A stretch of 64,000 bases of DNA from Palsa-504 sp963822765 (GTDB taxonomy: Bacteria; Actinomycetota; Actinomycetes; Streptosporangiales; Streptosporangiaceae). The stretch is taken from assembly GCA_963822765.1 (NCBI GenBank), contig CAWGJL010000004.1, positions 1-64,000 on the forward strand. The letters are read 5' to 3'. Position numbers and translations under genes: made by a program. A model generated the notes under the pieces. That model was not told where the DNA came from. It made no database searches and was given only the letters and a program-made list of their open reading frames with translations. Positions 1 through 8,303 of this stretch are shown piece by piece; positions within the stretch are counted from its first letter, which is position 1; the number at the start of each line of letters is the position of its first letter.

Positions 1-68
1 GCGTCCCCGCGTTCGCCATCCAGGTGTTGTCGCGGGGAATCCGGTATTTCCTGCGGCAACGGGCCGGC

Positions 69-323
69 TTACTCAGCTGCGTCCGCGCGGGTGCGCAGGG
101 CGGGTCTGCCGAGTGCGGCGCGCATTTCCTTTTCCCTGGAGGTGATCACCACACGGGGCCCGGTTCCCGGCTGCATCCGGACTGCGGCTACCGCCTGGCC
201 CCGGTACACGTCGCAGCGGGCGAAGGCGTAGGCGGGGTACTGGTGGGCCATTGCCTGGGCCCAGGCCGGCAGCCTCGCGGACATGTCGGGCGATGTCTGC
301 GGTCCGTCGCCGGCGGCGTTCAT
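69..323 (-). CDS. Small hypothetical protein, last gene of dioxygenase operon
   Basis: This 84-residue protein has no fold I can name. It is soluble, with no signal peptide or membrane segment, and contains a compact middle with Cys, Tyr and several hydrophobic residues followed by a basic-acidic tail. Its ATG overlaps the stop of the preceding 85-residue gene in an ATGA arrangement, and a GGAG ribosome binding site lies just upstream, so it is almost certainly translated with that gene and with the dioxygenase before it. The coupling suggests a shared role, but the sequence does not reveal which. Codon use is typical of the window. I am confident it is a gene and not of what it does. Confidence 0.7.
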   Translation of the reverse strand: MNAAGDGPQTSPDMSARLPAWAQAMAHQYPAYAFARCDVYRGQAVAAVRMQPGTGPRVVITSREKEMRAALGRPALRTRADAAE

Positions 324-577
324 GATCGCCTTTCTCCTTCGGGCTGGACCTGCGGTCCGCCGGACGCTGCGGCGGCCCGCTCGCGGGTCAGGTCGATCCG
401 GATCGAGTCGGCGATGACGTACATGTGATCGGCGTGGGTGTAGCCCAGGTCCCGGACGGCCTGCTGCGCGGTCCCGCGCGGATGTGCCTGGAACCAGGCG
501 CGCAGTTGCTCGCGGCGGCGGGTCATCACCCCGGTGCGCTCAAGGCGCTCGATCTGGACGGCTCGGCTCTGGCTCAC
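320..577 (-). CDS. Small helical protein coupled to the TauD-like dioxygenase
   Basis: An 85-residue protein starting at a GTG that overlaps the dioxygenase stop codon in a GTGA arrangement. A second possible start is the ATG at 526, which would give 68 residues. The part from about residue 18 is a plausible small helical DNA-binding or adaptor-like domain (MTRRREQLRAWFQAHP, then AQQAVRDLGYTHADHM), followed by an acidic, probably disordered tail. I do not recognise a named family. Overlapping stops and starts on both sides put it in the middle of a three-gene operon, so its function is probably tied to the dioxygenase. Confidence 0.68.
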   Translation of the reverse strand: MSQSRAVQIERLERTGVMTRRREQLRAWFQAHPRGTAQQAVRDLGYTHADHMYVIADSIRIDLTRERAAAASGGPQVQPEGERRS

Positions 578-1344
578 TGGGCGTGCGCTTCTTCCGTGCT
601 GGCCTGCGCTGCGGGCGGCGCGGGGAAGCCGGGCAGGACGCCGGCGCCGGGCAGCGGGTCGCCGAGAATGCGGAGCATGACGCGGCGGCCGGTGTAGGGC
701 TGGCGGCCGTGTAGCCACCGGGTGTTGCACACCGCGATGCCGTTCCCCGGCCGCAGGTGCACGGCGGCGGTGTGACGTTCGATCACCTCGCGCAGCGCCG
801 GGACCGCGGCGGCAGCGTCAGGTGAGAAGCGGGCAAGCTCATCGAGGCGCAGCCGGATTCCCGCCCGCCCGGGCCCGGCTGGCCCGAACACTGCCCCGAG
901 GTGTCCGTCGGCGGCTGTCCCGAACCAGGCGGCCCTGGGCGCGGACAGGGCACGCAGCGCGCCGGGATGCTGCCCGGCGAGCGCGGCGATGACCCGGGCG
1001 CCGTCGGCGACCAGCGTCGCGCCGCCGTCGTCGGCAGGCCGGATGCAGGCCAGCAGCATGAGCTGTGGCGGGTCGGCCACGGCGGTCCCGTCGGTGTGCG
1101 GGACCAGCCCGGCCCCGGTGAAGGCCGCGTACCCGGACCCGGTGGCCCCGGTGTCGGTTATCTCGGTGATCCCGTCAGGTGCCGCATCCCGGTGCGGCCG
1201 CACGGTCATCAGCCGTGCTGCGAGCACCGACAGCTCGGCCCGGCCGGCAAGGCCGGTGAGGACCGCCAGCCCGTGCTCGCGCAACTGCGCCGCGATCGCG
1301 GGCAGCGAGTCCGGGCCGGCGTCGTAGGCGCGGAAGATCTCCAT
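574..1344 (-). CDS. TauD/TfdA-family Fe(II)/2-oxoglutarate dioxygenase
   Basis: A 256-residue cytosolic protein of the TauD/TfdA fold. The iron-binding HxD motif is visible in PHTDGTAV, and the distal histidine in WLHGRQPYTGRR, where the downstream Arg is expected to bind the 2-oxoglutarate carboxylate. Family members hydroxylate or otherwise oxidise small molecules or carrier-bound substrates; the substrate here cannot be read from sequence. I chose the ATG at 1344 because a GGAGAG ribosome binding site precedes it. The gene leads an operon with two small proteins and is divergent from a Nudix hydrolase and an XRE regulator, which suggests a regulated small-molecule modification locus. Confidence 0.88.
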   Translation of the reverse strand: MEIFRAYDAGPDSLPAIAAQLREHGLAVLTGLAGRAELSVLAARLMTVRPHRDAAPDGITEITDTGATGSGYAAFTGAGLVPHTDGTAVADPPQLMLLACIRPADDGGATLVADGARVIAALAGQHPGALRALSAPRAAWFGTAADGHLGAVFGPAGPGRAGIRLRLDELARFSPDAAAAVPALREVIERHTAAVHLRPGNGIAVCNTRWLHGRQPYTGRRVMLRILGDPLPGAGVLPGFPAPPAAQASTEEAHAQ

Positions 1345-1403
1345 TTGCTCTCCAGCGGGTAAGTGGTAACCCCAAGGGTGGCCGCGCCGCTGTGTTATGG
1401 CTA

Positions 1404-1418
1404 GTGACAAACCGTCAC
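1404..1418. promoter_or_regulatory. Inverted repeat between divergent dioxygenase and Nudix genes
   Basis: GTGAC-N5-GTCAC, a perfect 5-bp inverted repeat with a 5-nt centre, lies in the 138-bp gap between the two divergent operons. It is a candidate operator, possibly for the XRE regulator encoded just downstream. This rests only on symmetry and position. Confidence 0.35.
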
Positions 1419-1482
1419 ATCGGGTGGTGCGCGGGTGCGTGTTAGGGTCAGGCCACGGCCGCACAGGAAGGGAGCCGGGCTG

Positions 1483-2175
1483 ATGGCTGGGCAGTCGCCG
1501 GACGGGGCGGTGCACGCGTTCCCGGTGTCGGTCAAGGGCGTCGCGGTCCAGAACGGGAAAGTCCTGCTGCTGGAGAACGAGCGGGCCGAGTGGGAGCTGC
1601 CCGGCGGGAAACTCGAGCTCGGCGAGGACCCGGCCGGATGCGTGGCACGGGAGATCAGCGAGGAATCCGGCTGGAAAGTCATCACCGGCCCGTTGCTGGA
1701 CTGCTGGCAGTACCATATCCGGCCCGGGGTCGATGTCCTGATCGTCACCTATGGCTGCCAGGTGCTCAGCTCCGAGCCTCCGGTGGTCAGCAGCGAGCAC
1801 AAGCGCGCAGGGCTGTTCACCGCCGCGCAGGTGCCCGGCCTGAACATGCCTGACGGGTATAAGCGTTCCATTGCGACGTGGCTCGCCCGCGGCGGCGGGC
1901 AGGGCCTCACCCGGTTAGGGGCGCGATGGCCAGCCTGTGCGATCACTGCGGGGCGCCGGGCTCGCCGTCCGGGCGGGCCGCCTCGTGCCCGGCCTGCCAG
2001 CCGCCGGCCGCGCCCACCGCGCTGGTGGCCGCCGCGACATGGCTTCCCGCCCAGGGTGACCCGGGGCCCGGGCGCCGCCTGGGCGATGTGCTGCGGAGCT
2101 ACCGCAAGGCCAACGGCCTGTTCCAGCAGGATGTGGCGGACATGGTCGGCTACGACCGCACCTACATCTCGATGA
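1483..2175 (+). CDS. Nudix hydrolase
   Basis: The Nudix box is clear: GGKLELGEDPAGCVAREISE followed by E and G, matching Gx5Ex7REUxEExGU, so the protein should hydrolyse a nucleoside-diphosphate-linked substrate with Mg2+. The ATG at 1483 follows a GGAAGGGAG ribosome binding site; an earlier in-frame start at 1435 lacks one. Homology-like coding ends near 1915. Beyond that the frame runs 260 bases into the XRE regulator gene and encodes Arg/Pro-rich residues that look like an out-of-frame shadow. A TAG at 1916-1918 in the +1 frame would be the natural stop, so a single-base frame error near the 3' end is likely. Expected natural length is about 145 residues. Confidence 0.8.
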   Translation: MAGQSPDGAVHAFPVSVKGVAVQNGKVLLLENERAEWELPGGKLELGEDPAGCVAREISEESGWKVITGPLLDCWQYHIRPGVDVLIVTYGCQVLSSEPPVVSSEHKRAGLFTAAQVPGLNMPDGYKRSIATWLARGGGQGLTRLGARWPACAITAGRRARRPGGPPRARPASRRPRPPRWWPPRHGFPPRVTRGPGAAWAMCCGATARPTACSSRMWRTWSATTAPTSR

Positions 2176-3179
2176 TCGAATCGGGTCGCCGCAACGTCAC
2201 CGACCGCGGCACCCTCGCCTACATCGCCCGCACGCTGGCCATCCCGCCGCACCTGCTCGGCATCACCGACCCGGAGAACGCCAGCTACAAGGCCATGCTC
2301 GAGTTCGGCGCGTCTGTCGTCCGGCTGGCCGACCTCGGCCGTGGCAGCGGCCGGCCCGCCGACGCGGTCAGTGAGCTATGGCCGCTGATCACCCGGCTTG
2401 AGGCACGGGTCACCGCCGGGCACGCCGACCTGGAGGTGATGCGGCTCCTGACCCTGGCCCGGCTGTCCTTCGGGGTGGCGCTCGGCCACCTGCTGCCCGA
2501 GGAACGGGTGGCCACCGCCGCCCGCTGGACCGGCCGGGCCCTGCGCATCGCCTGGGACCTCGGTGACACCGGCCTGCTGGCCTCGGTGCTGCGCATGCAC
2601 GGCAACGAGCTGCGCAAGGCCGGGCACTCCGCCGCGGCGATCATCCGGCTCCGCCAGTCCCTGGAACTCGAAACCGATCCCGCCCGCACCGGTTCCGGCC
2701 TGGTCCTGCTCGCACGCGCGGCCGCCGGCTCAGGCCAGGCGGGCCTGTTCGACACCGTCACCGGCCAGAGCACTCGCCTGCCGGTGCCCCGGGCAGGCCC
2801 CGAAGTCCTGTTCAGCACATTCACCGTCCGGGAGGTCAGGCTGCGCGGGCTGCTGGCCACCGGCCGCGCCCGCCAGGCCGTCGAACTGGCCGAGACGACC
2901 GCTGATGACGATGAGCCGCCCACCCCGCAATGGCGCGTCATCGAGCGCATCACCACCGCGGGCGTGCTGGCAGCCGCCGGCGACGAACACACCGCGGCGC
3001 GGATGCTGGCGGCCGCCACCGTCCAGGCCGAAACACTGCGCCTGCCCCACCAGGTCCAGCGCATCATCCGGATCACCGCGCAACCCGGCGCCCTGCCGGA
3101 CCCAGGCAACCTCCGCGCACGGGCAACCGAAGCGCTGGCACGGCTCAGACAGCAACTGTCGGAGGCACGCCCCGCCTGA
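1926..3179 (+). CDS. XRE-family regulator with zinc-ribbon-like N-terminus and TPR-like C-terminus
   Basis: This 417-residue protein starts with two CxxC pairs (CDHCG at about residues 5-9, CPAC at about 24-27) resembling a zinc ribbon. A helix-turn-helix of the Cro/C1 type follows at roughly residues 57-110 (QQDVADMVGYDRTYISMIES). The remaining 300 residues are Ala/Leu/Arg-rich helices in about 35-residue units, like the TPR regions of actinomycete regulators that sense a peptide or ligand. It begins at an ATG with AGGGG upstream, directly after the Nudix gene. It is the likely local regulator of the divergent dioxygenase operon; that is inference from position. Confidence 0.85.
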   Translation: MASLCDHCGAPGSPSGRAASCPACQPPAAPTALVAAATWLPAQGDPGPGRRLGDVLRSYRKANGLFQQDVADMVGYDRTYISMIESGRRNVTDRGTLAYIARTLAIPPHLLGITDPENASYKAMLEFGASVVRLADLGRGSGRPADAVSELWPLITRLEARVTAGHADLEVMRLLTLARLSFGVALGHLLPEERVATAARWTGRALRIAWDLGDTGLLASVLRMHGNELRKAGHSAAAIIRLRQSLELETDPARTGSGLVLLARAAAGSGQAGLFDTVTGQSTRLPVPRAGPEVLFSTFTVREVRLRGLLATGRARQAVELAETTADDDEPPTPQWRVIERITTAGVLAAAGDEHTAARMLAAATVQAETLRLPHQVQRIIRITAQPGALPDPGNLRARATEALARLRQQLSEARPA

Positions 3180-3213
3180 GAAGGGCCAGCCTGAAGACGC
3201 CGGGCCAGCACAC

Positions 3214-3555
3214 TCAACCCGGCCGCCGGGCTGAGCGACGACGGCCGTCGCGGTGCTCATGCGTCCGGCCCGTCAGGCATGGGACCGGTCCTGATCCACT
3301 TGTCGATCTGAACGGCGGCACTTGCCGGATCGGTGCTCTGGGGAACCGCCAGGTGTGCCCTCTGAGGCCGTAGTAGAGGTTCCCGTGCTGGTCGACGAAC
3401 CCGACGATAGGAAACGGCTGAAACAGCTGCTCGGGAATCTCAGCCCAGAACCGGTAGTAGATGCGCCCGTTCTCGGTGCTGGCCGGATCGCCTGCGTGAC
3501 CTGCCGGCCGGAGGGCCACGTTGCCACTGGAGTTGTGGACGATCTGGCCGTCCAC
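3214..3555 (-). CDS. Hypothetical protein, probably 5'-truncated
   Basis: The reading frame from the GTG at 3555 encodes 113 residues with a coherent, aromatic-rich core (YYRFWAEIPEQLFQPFPIVG, then VDQHGNLYYGLRGHTW) that looks like real protein. The same frame remains open and protein-like upstream to about 3650 (including WGGIRLPRAG and LTYPIKW) but has no start codon before a TGA, so the 5' end is missing or frameshifted. The Arg-rich C-terminal 35 residues look unrelated. No family is recognised. It may be a remnant. Confidence 0.4.
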   Translation of the reverse strand: MDGQIVHNSSGNVALRPAGHAGDPASTENGRIYYRFWAEIPEQLFQPFPIVGFVDQHGNLYYGLRGHTWRFPRAPIRQVPPFRSTSGSGPVPCLTGRTHEHRDGRRRSARRPG

Positions 3556-3785
3556 CCACTTGATCGGGTAGGTGAGCCGGCGCGCTCCTGCACGGGGCAG
3601 GCGGATGCCACCCCACGAGAAGATGCTGGTCCTGGGCCTAGACAGGCGAGCAGGGCCACGGGGAACTCAAGGCATATTTTTGCTGCTGTCCCATCCGGCT
3701 CCCCGTGACCACCTGACCCACTTCGGCGATCGGCACAACGACGTCGTTGCCGTCATGTCCGGCGCCTCGGGCAAGGCCGCGGGGT
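3556..3785. other. Gap without a convincing complete gene
   Basis: Apart from the start-less continuation of the preceding fragment on the minus strand (to about 3650), I see no gene, strong hairpin or repeat in this stretch. Confidence 0.5.
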
Positions 3786-4925
3786 CTAGGCCTGGAGGGC
3801 GGCGCCGGAGGCGATCAGGCCTTCGGCGTCGTCCAGGCCCCAGGCGGTGAGGGCCTCCCGGGTGTGCTGGCCGGGGGCGGGGGCGGGGACGGGCAGGCGG
3901 GCGGGGGTGCGGGAGAAGCGGGGGGAGGGGGCGGGCTGGGTGATGCCGCCGGGGGTGACGTAGGTTTCGCGGGCGAGCAGGTGCTCGTCGGCGGCGGCTT
4001 CGCGGAGGGACAGGACGGGTGCTACGCAGGCGTCGGTGCCTTGGAAGACCGTGGTCCACTCGTCTCGGGTACGGGTCTTGAAGCGGGCGGCCAGGAGGTC
4101 GCGGAGGGCGGGCCAGTTGCGGGGGTCGGCGCGGTCGGGGGGGTCGGTCAGGCCGAGGCCGGCCAGGAGGGCGGCGTAGAAGCGGGGCTCCAGGGCGCCG
4201 ACGGCCAGCCACTGGGCGTCGGCGGTCTCGTAGACGTCGTACCAGGGGACGCCGCCGTCGAGGAGGTTGACCCCGCGCTCGTCGCGCCACAGCCCCTGGG
4301 CCATCAGCATGAGGGGCATGGCCAGCAGGCTCGCCACGCCGTCCACGATGGCGGTGTCGACCACCTGGCCCCGGCCGGAGGTGGCCCGCTCGACCAGGGC
4401 GGCGCAGATGCCGTAGGCCATGACCATGCCGCCGCCGCCGAAGTCGCCGAGCAGGTTGGCGGGGAACTCGGGCCGGCCGCCCGCGCGGCCCAGGGCGTGC
4501 AGGGCGCCGGTGCGCGCGATGTAGCCGATGTCGTGCCCGGCCGTGGCGGCCAGCGGGCCGTCCTGGCCCCAGCCGGTCATCCGGGCGTAGATCAGCCGCG
4601 GGTTGCGTTGCAGGCAGACCTCGGGCCCGACGCCCATCCGCTCGGTCACGCCGGGGCGGAAGCCCTCGAGCAGGACATCGGCGGTATCGACCAGGCGGAG
4701 CAGGGCGTCGACCGCGCGCGGGTGCTTGAGGTCGAGGACGGCGGACTGACGGCCGCGGTTCAGGAACTCCCGTTCGGGGTGCTTGGGGCCGGGACCTGGC
4801 CGGTCGATCCGCAGGACGGTCGCGCCGGAGTCGGCGAGCATCATGGCGCAGAACGGGCCGGGCCCGATGCCCGCGAGTTCGAGCACCCGTACCCCGGTCA
4901 GCGGCCCTGCGCCAGATGAGCTCAT
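3786..4925 (-). CDS. mcr: Alpha-methylacyl-CoA racemase (CaiB/BaiF CoA-transferase family)
   Basis: A 379-residue family III CoA-transferase fold protein. Residues matching the catalytic set of mycobacterial MCR are present at equivalent places: Arg in EGFRPGVTERMG (about 90), His131 in AGHDIGYIARTG, Asp161 in LLGDFGGGG, and Glu246 in VGALEPRFY. It should interconvert (R)- and (S)-2-methylacyl-CoA so that branched fatty acids can enter beta-oxidation. The ATG at 4925 is used here; an ATG at 4946 would add seven residues and overlap the divergent SDR start. The divergent neighbour, a hydroxyacyl-CoA-dehydrogenase-like SDR, supports a fatty-acid role. Confidence 0.9.
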   Translation of the reverse strand: MSSSGAGPLTGVRVLELAGIGPGPFCAMMLADSGATVLRIDRPGPGPKHPEREFLNRGRQSAVLDLKHPRAVDALLRLVDTADVLLEGFRPGVTERMGVGPEVCLQRNPRLIYARMTGWGQDGPLAATAGHDIGYIARTGALHALGRAGGRPEFPANLLGDFGGGGMVMAYGICAALVERATSGRGQVVDTAIVDGVASLLAMPLMLMAQGLWRDERGVNLLDGGVPWYDVYETADAQWLAVGALEPRFYAALLAGLGLTDPPDRADPRNWPALRDLLAARFKTRTRDEWTTVFQGTDACVAPVLSLREAAADEHLLARETYVTPGGITQPAPSPRFSRTPARLPVPAPAPGQHTREALTAWGLDDAEGLIASGAALQA

Positions 4926-4944
4926 ATCGGTACCGTAGGTGCTC

Positions 4945-5712
4945 ATGAACATCTCGGGAAGCATTGCCCTGGTCACCGGCGGAGCGTCGGGCCTGGGCCT
5001 GGCCACGACGATCCGGCTGCACGAGGCGGGCGCGTCGGTGGTCATCTGTGACCTGCCCGGCTCGAACGGGCTGGCGGTGGCGCAAGACCTGGGCCCGCGG
5101 GTCGCGTTCGCGCCCGGCGACGTGACCAGCCCGGCGGACGTGGACGGCGCGCTGGACGCCGCCGGGGCGCTGGCCGGCGGGGTGCCCCGGATCGTGGTCA
5201 ACTGCGCGGGCATCGGCACCGCGGCCCGGACCACGGGCAAGGACGGCCCGTTCCCGCTGGAGTCCTTCACCCGGGTGATCCAGGTCAACCTGATCGGGAC
5301 GTTCAACGTGATCCGGCTGGCCGCGTACCGGATGAGCCAGGCCGCGGAGGAGGAAGGCGAGCGGGGCGTGATCGTCAACACCGCGTCGGTCGCCGCGTTC
5401 GAGGGGCAGATCGGCCAGGCGGCCTACTCCGCGTCCAAGGGCGGCATCGTCGGCATGACGCTGCCGATCGCCCGCGACCTGGCCCGGCTGAAGATCCGGG
5501 TCATGACGATCGCGCCCGGCCTGTTCAACACGCCGCTGCTGGGCAACCTGTCCGACGAGGCGATCGCGTCGCTGGGCGCGCAGGTGCCGCATCCGGCACG
5601 GCTCGGTGACCCGCGGGAGTACGCCGCGCTGGTGGCCCACATCGTGGAGAACCCGATGCTCAACGGGGAGACGATCCGGCTGGACGGCGCGATCCGGATG
5701 GGCCCGCGCTAG
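4945..5712 (+). CDS. SDR oxidoreductase, 3-hydroxyacyl-CoA dehydrogenase type II-like
   Basis: A 255-residue classical short-chain dehydrogenase. The NAD(P)-binding TGGASGLG lies at residues 11-18, NCAG at 86-89, and the catalytic Ser148, Tyr161 and Lys165 are all present. The long insert with EEEGERGVIVNTASVAAFEG and the C-terminal NGETIRLDGAIRM resemble HSD17B10-type 3-hydroxy-2-methylacyl-CoA dehydrogenases. Such an enzyme would follow the racemase in branched-chain fatty acid oxidation. Only 19 bp separate its ATG from the divergent racemase start, so promoters must overlap coding sequence or the transcripts are nearly leaderless. Its stop shares bases with the convergent LmeA-like gene stop. 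Confidence 0.88.
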   Translation: MNISGSIALVTGGASGLGLATTIRLHEAGASVVICDLPGSNGLAVAQDLGPRVAFAPGDVTSPADVDGALDAAGALAGGVPRIVVNCAGIGTAARTTGKDGPFPLESFTRVIQVNLIGTFNVIRLAAYRMSQAAEEEGERGVIVNTASVAAFEGQIGQAAYSASKGGIVGMTLPIARDLARLKIRVMTIAPGLFNTPLLGNLSDEAIASLGAQVPHPARLGDPREYAALVAHIVENPMLNGETIRLDGAIRMGPR

Positions 5713-6485
5713 GCCTCGGGCTGATCTCGCATGGTGGCCAGCAGCCGCTCGATGCCGGCCCGGGACAGCGACCGCTGCCATTCGGGGAGCACGCCGCGCA
5801 TGACGAAGCCGCCCGGCGCGGGCTCCATGGCGGTGAGGATGACGTCGAAGGGCAGCGCGGGCAGGGGCACGTGAAAGGCCGGGACGCGCAGCGACAGCCG
5901 CCGGTCGAGCAGGTGCAGCGCGCGGGGCACGACCCGGATCGACTGCCCGCCCGCGCCCGGCTCGATCTCCAGGCGCAGCCACGGCGCGCCCGCCACGCCG
6001 ACCTGCGGGACGCCCTCGTGCATGGCCAGTTCCAGCCGCGGCGACACCGCGGCCAGCCAGCGCGTCGCGGCCCGGGCGGACAGGAACGCCTCGCAGCGGA
6101 TCGGCGCGGCCACCAGGACCGGCTTGGTGCCGGGCCGCAGGTGCACGTTCCTGGCCTGCACCTCGACCCGCTCGAACCGGTACTCGCCCCAGTCGACGTC
6201 CCGGGCCAGGATGCTGAGCTGGCCGTACTGGCCCACGGCCCGGGCCAGGTCCGAACCCTCGACGGACAGGTCCTCCAGGGTCAGGGTCAGGTCGTGGCCG
6301 GCGAAGGCGAACGTCCGCTTCCGGCCGGTCAGCCAGTTCCTGGCGGTATCGACGATCGCGGTGAACGGGTCGCCGGCCAGCAGGCCGGCCGCGGGCAGGC
6401 CGAACGAGGCGGCCGCGGCGGAGGTGAACGACAGGACGTCGGCCAGGCTCCGCTTCCACTCATCGAACGGCCAGCGCTCCGCCAT
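5709..6485 (-). CDS. LmeA-family phospholipid-binding protein (DUF2993)
   Basis: This 258-residue protein carries the DUF2993 pattern: an N-terminal helical segment, then beta-rich sequence with WLTGRKRTFAFAGHDLTLTL, a central VDWGEYRFERVEVQARNVHL, and a C-terminal amphipathic region. Mycobacterial LmeA binds phosphatidylinositides and supports lipomannan maturation. No clear cleavable signal peptide is visible at the chosen ATG, though hydrophobic Ala-rich residues follow at about 20-45. It lies 9 bases downstream of gpsA on the same strand, so the two probably share a transcript, linking glycerol-phosphate supply with the envelope. Confidence 0.82.
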   Translation of the reverse strand: MAERWPFDEWKRSLADVLSFTSAAAASFGLPAAGLLAGDPFTAIVDTARNWLTGRKRTFAFAGHDLTLTLEDLSVEGSDLARAVGQYGQLSILARDVDWGEYRFERVEVQARNVHLRPGTKPVLVAAPIRCEAFLSARAATRWLAAVSPRLELAMHEGVPQVGVAGAPWLRLEIEPGAGGQSIRVVPRALHLLDRRLSLRVPAFHVPLPALPFDVILTAMEPAPGGFVMRGVLPEWQRSLSRAGIERLLATMRDQPEA

Positions 6486-6494
6486 GCCCTCAGG

Positions 6495-7502
6495 TTACCC
6501 GGGCTCGCGCTCGTGGCCAGCTTGGTAGTAGGGGGCTTTGGGGTTCAGGCCGCGGTAGGCCTCCGAGGCCGGGATGTCCCCGGCCAGGACCCGGTAGACC
6601 TCCTCGCAGACGGGCATCTCGACGCCGTGGCGTTCGGCCAGTTCGTGGACGGTGTAGGCGGTGCCGACGCCCTCGGCCACGGTGCGGGTGGCCGCGGTGA
6701 TCTCTTCCAGCGTCCGGCCCGCGCCGAGCTGCTCGCCGAGCGTCCGGTTGCGGCTCTGCGGGCTCATGCACGTGGCGATCAGGTCGCCCATGCCGGCCAG
6801 GCCGGAGAAGGTCATCGCCTCGCCGCCCATGGCGATGCCGAGCCGGGTGATCTCGGCCAGGCCGCGGGTCACCACCGCGGCCCGGGTGTTGTCCCCCACG
6901 CCCAGCCCCTGCGCGACGCCGGTGGCGATGGCCACCACGTTCTTCAGCGCCCCGCCGAGCTCGCAGCCGGTCACGTCGTGGTTGATGTAGATCCGGAACA
7001 GCCCGCGCTGCATCACCGACTGCAGGGCGCGGGCCACGGCCAGGTCGTCGGTGGCGATGACGCTGGCCGCGGCCTGCCCGGCCATGATCTCCTTGGCCAG
7101 GTTGGGCCCGGTCAGGGCGGCCGCGGGATGGCCGGGGAGTTCGTCCCCGATGAGCTGGGTCATCCGGAGCAGCGAGCCGCGCTCGAAGCCCTTGGACAAG
7201 CTGACCACCGGGATCCAGGGCCGCAGGTACGGGCGGGCGTCGACCAGGATGGCCCGGAACCCGTGGGTCGGCACGCCGACCACCAGCAGGTCGACGTCGT
7301 GGACGGCCTTCTCCAGGTCCGCGGTGGCCTTCAGCGCGGACGGCAGCGAGAACCCGGCCAGGTAGCGCGAGTTCGCGTCGCGCTCGTAGATCTCCCGGGC
7401 CAGCTCGGGGTCCCGGGCCCAGATGGTGCAGTCGTGCCGGCCCGCCAGCAGCGACGCCACGGTCGTGCCCCACGATCCCGCGCCCAGTACCGCGATGCGC
7501 AT
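6495..7502 (-). CDS. gpsA: NAD(P)-dependent glycerol-3-phosphate dehydrogenase
   Basis: A 335-residue enzyme that reduces dihydroxyacetone phosphate to sn-glycerol-3-phosphate for phospholipid synthesis. The N-terminal Rossmann motif GAGSWG is at residues 7-12, and the catalytic Lys187 lies in GGALKNVVAIATG. The substrate-binding NTRAAVVTRGLAEI segment and the SRNRTLGEQLG region are also intact. The ATG at 7502 has an AGGAG ribosome binding site. Length matches the family. The upstream gap of 133 bp to a divergent SDR gene should hold both promoters. Confidence 0.95.
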   Translation of the reverse strand: MRIAVLGAGSWGTTVASLLAGRHDCTIWARDPELAREIYERDANSRYLAGFSLPSALKATADLEKAVHDVDLLVVGVPTHGFRAILVDARPYLRPWIPVVSLSKGFERGSLLRMTQLIGDELPGHPAAALTGPNLAKEIMAGQAAASVIATDDLAVARALQSVMQRGLFRIYINHDVTGCELGGALKNVVAIATGVAQGLGVGDNTRAAVVTRGLAEITRLGIAMGGEAMTFSGLAGMGDLIATCMSPQSRNRTLGEQLGAGRTLEEITAATRTVAEGVGTAYTVHELAERHGVEMPVCEEVYRVLAGDIPASEAYRGLNPKAPYYQAGHEREPG

Positions 7503-7635
7503 ATCGGCTGCTCCTGGTTGAATCGAGTGGCGGTATCCATTGGCGGGCGCTGACCGCCTGGTCCGTTCGGCATAAAAAGAATTTGATCCATGATCGGACG
7601 CCGAAACGGTCCGTGACCACCCCATGGAGGAAGAG

Positions 7636-8301
7636 ATGACGATCGTCGTGCTGGGTGCGGGCGGCGGGCTCGGGCGGGCGGTCACGCAGCGGTTCCGGGC
7701 CGGCGGCGCGTCGGTGCTGGCGCTGGACGCGCGGATCCCGGCGGCCGGGGAGCGGCAGGACGGCGTGGAGTACGTGGCCGTGGACGCGCTGGACGAGGGC
7801 AGCGTGTCGGCGGCGTTCGCGCGGGTGCCGGCGGCCGCGGCGGTGGTCAACCTGATCGGCGGGTACACCCCGCCGCAGGGCCTGGCCATGCTCGACATCG
7901 GCGTGCTCCGCCAGCAGTTCGAGCTGAACCTGGTCAGCGCGGCGATCGTGACCAAGTACGCGATGCCGCTGCTGGCCGCGCGGGGCGGCGGCGCGATCGT
8001 GCACGTGTCGAGCCGGGTCGCGCGGGAGAAGTGGGAGAGCGCGTTCTCCTACAGCGTGAGCAAGCTCGGCGTGGTGCGCCTGGTCGAGGCGGCCGCGGCG
8101 GAGGGGCGCGAGGACGGGGTGCGGGTCAACTGCATCCTGCCCAGCATCATCGACACGCCGGCCAACCGCGCGGCGATGCCCGGTGCGGCGCACCACAAGT
8201 GGCCGAAGCCGTCCGAGCTGGCGGCGGTGCTGTCGTTCCTGGTCTCCGACGACGCGGTGCTGATCTCGGGGGCGGCGATTCCGGTGTACGGGCGGGGGTG
8301 A
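7636..8301 (+). CDS. SDR-family oxidoreductase
   Basis: A 221-residue SDR with the glycine-rich LGAGGGLGRA at residues 6-15 and an active site formed by Ser125 or Ser126, Tyr139 and Lys143 (SYSVSKLG). I chose the ATG at 7636 because GGAGG lies five bases upstream; the ATG at 7624 would place that site inside the gene. The substrate is unknown. It is short for the family and has an NLIGG block in place of NNAG, a pattern seen in some actinobacterial SDRs of unassigned role. The next gene starts two bases after its stop, so the two are translationally coupled. Confidence 0.85.
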   Translation: MTIVVLGAGGGLGRAVTQRFRAGGASVLALDARIPAAGERQDGVEYVAVDALDEGSVSAAFARVPAAAAVVNLIGGYTPPQGLAMLDIGVLRQQFELNLVSAAIVTKYAMPLLAARGGGAIVHVSSRVAREKWESAFSYSVSKLGVVRLVEAAAAEGREDGVRVNCILPSIIDTPANRAAMPGAAHHKWPKPSELAAVLSFLVSDDAVLISGAAIPVYGRG

Positions 8302-8303
8302 AA

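Noticed and set aside
1..68. Possible start of a minus-strand gene running off the left edge
   Set aside because: An ATG is present near 21 but there is no ribosome binding site and too little sequence to judge.
3667..6459. 930-codon minus-strand open frame across several genes
   Set aside because: It lies out of frame with the racemase, SDR and LmeA genes, is almost all Arg, Pro and Gly, and is a GC-driven shadow.
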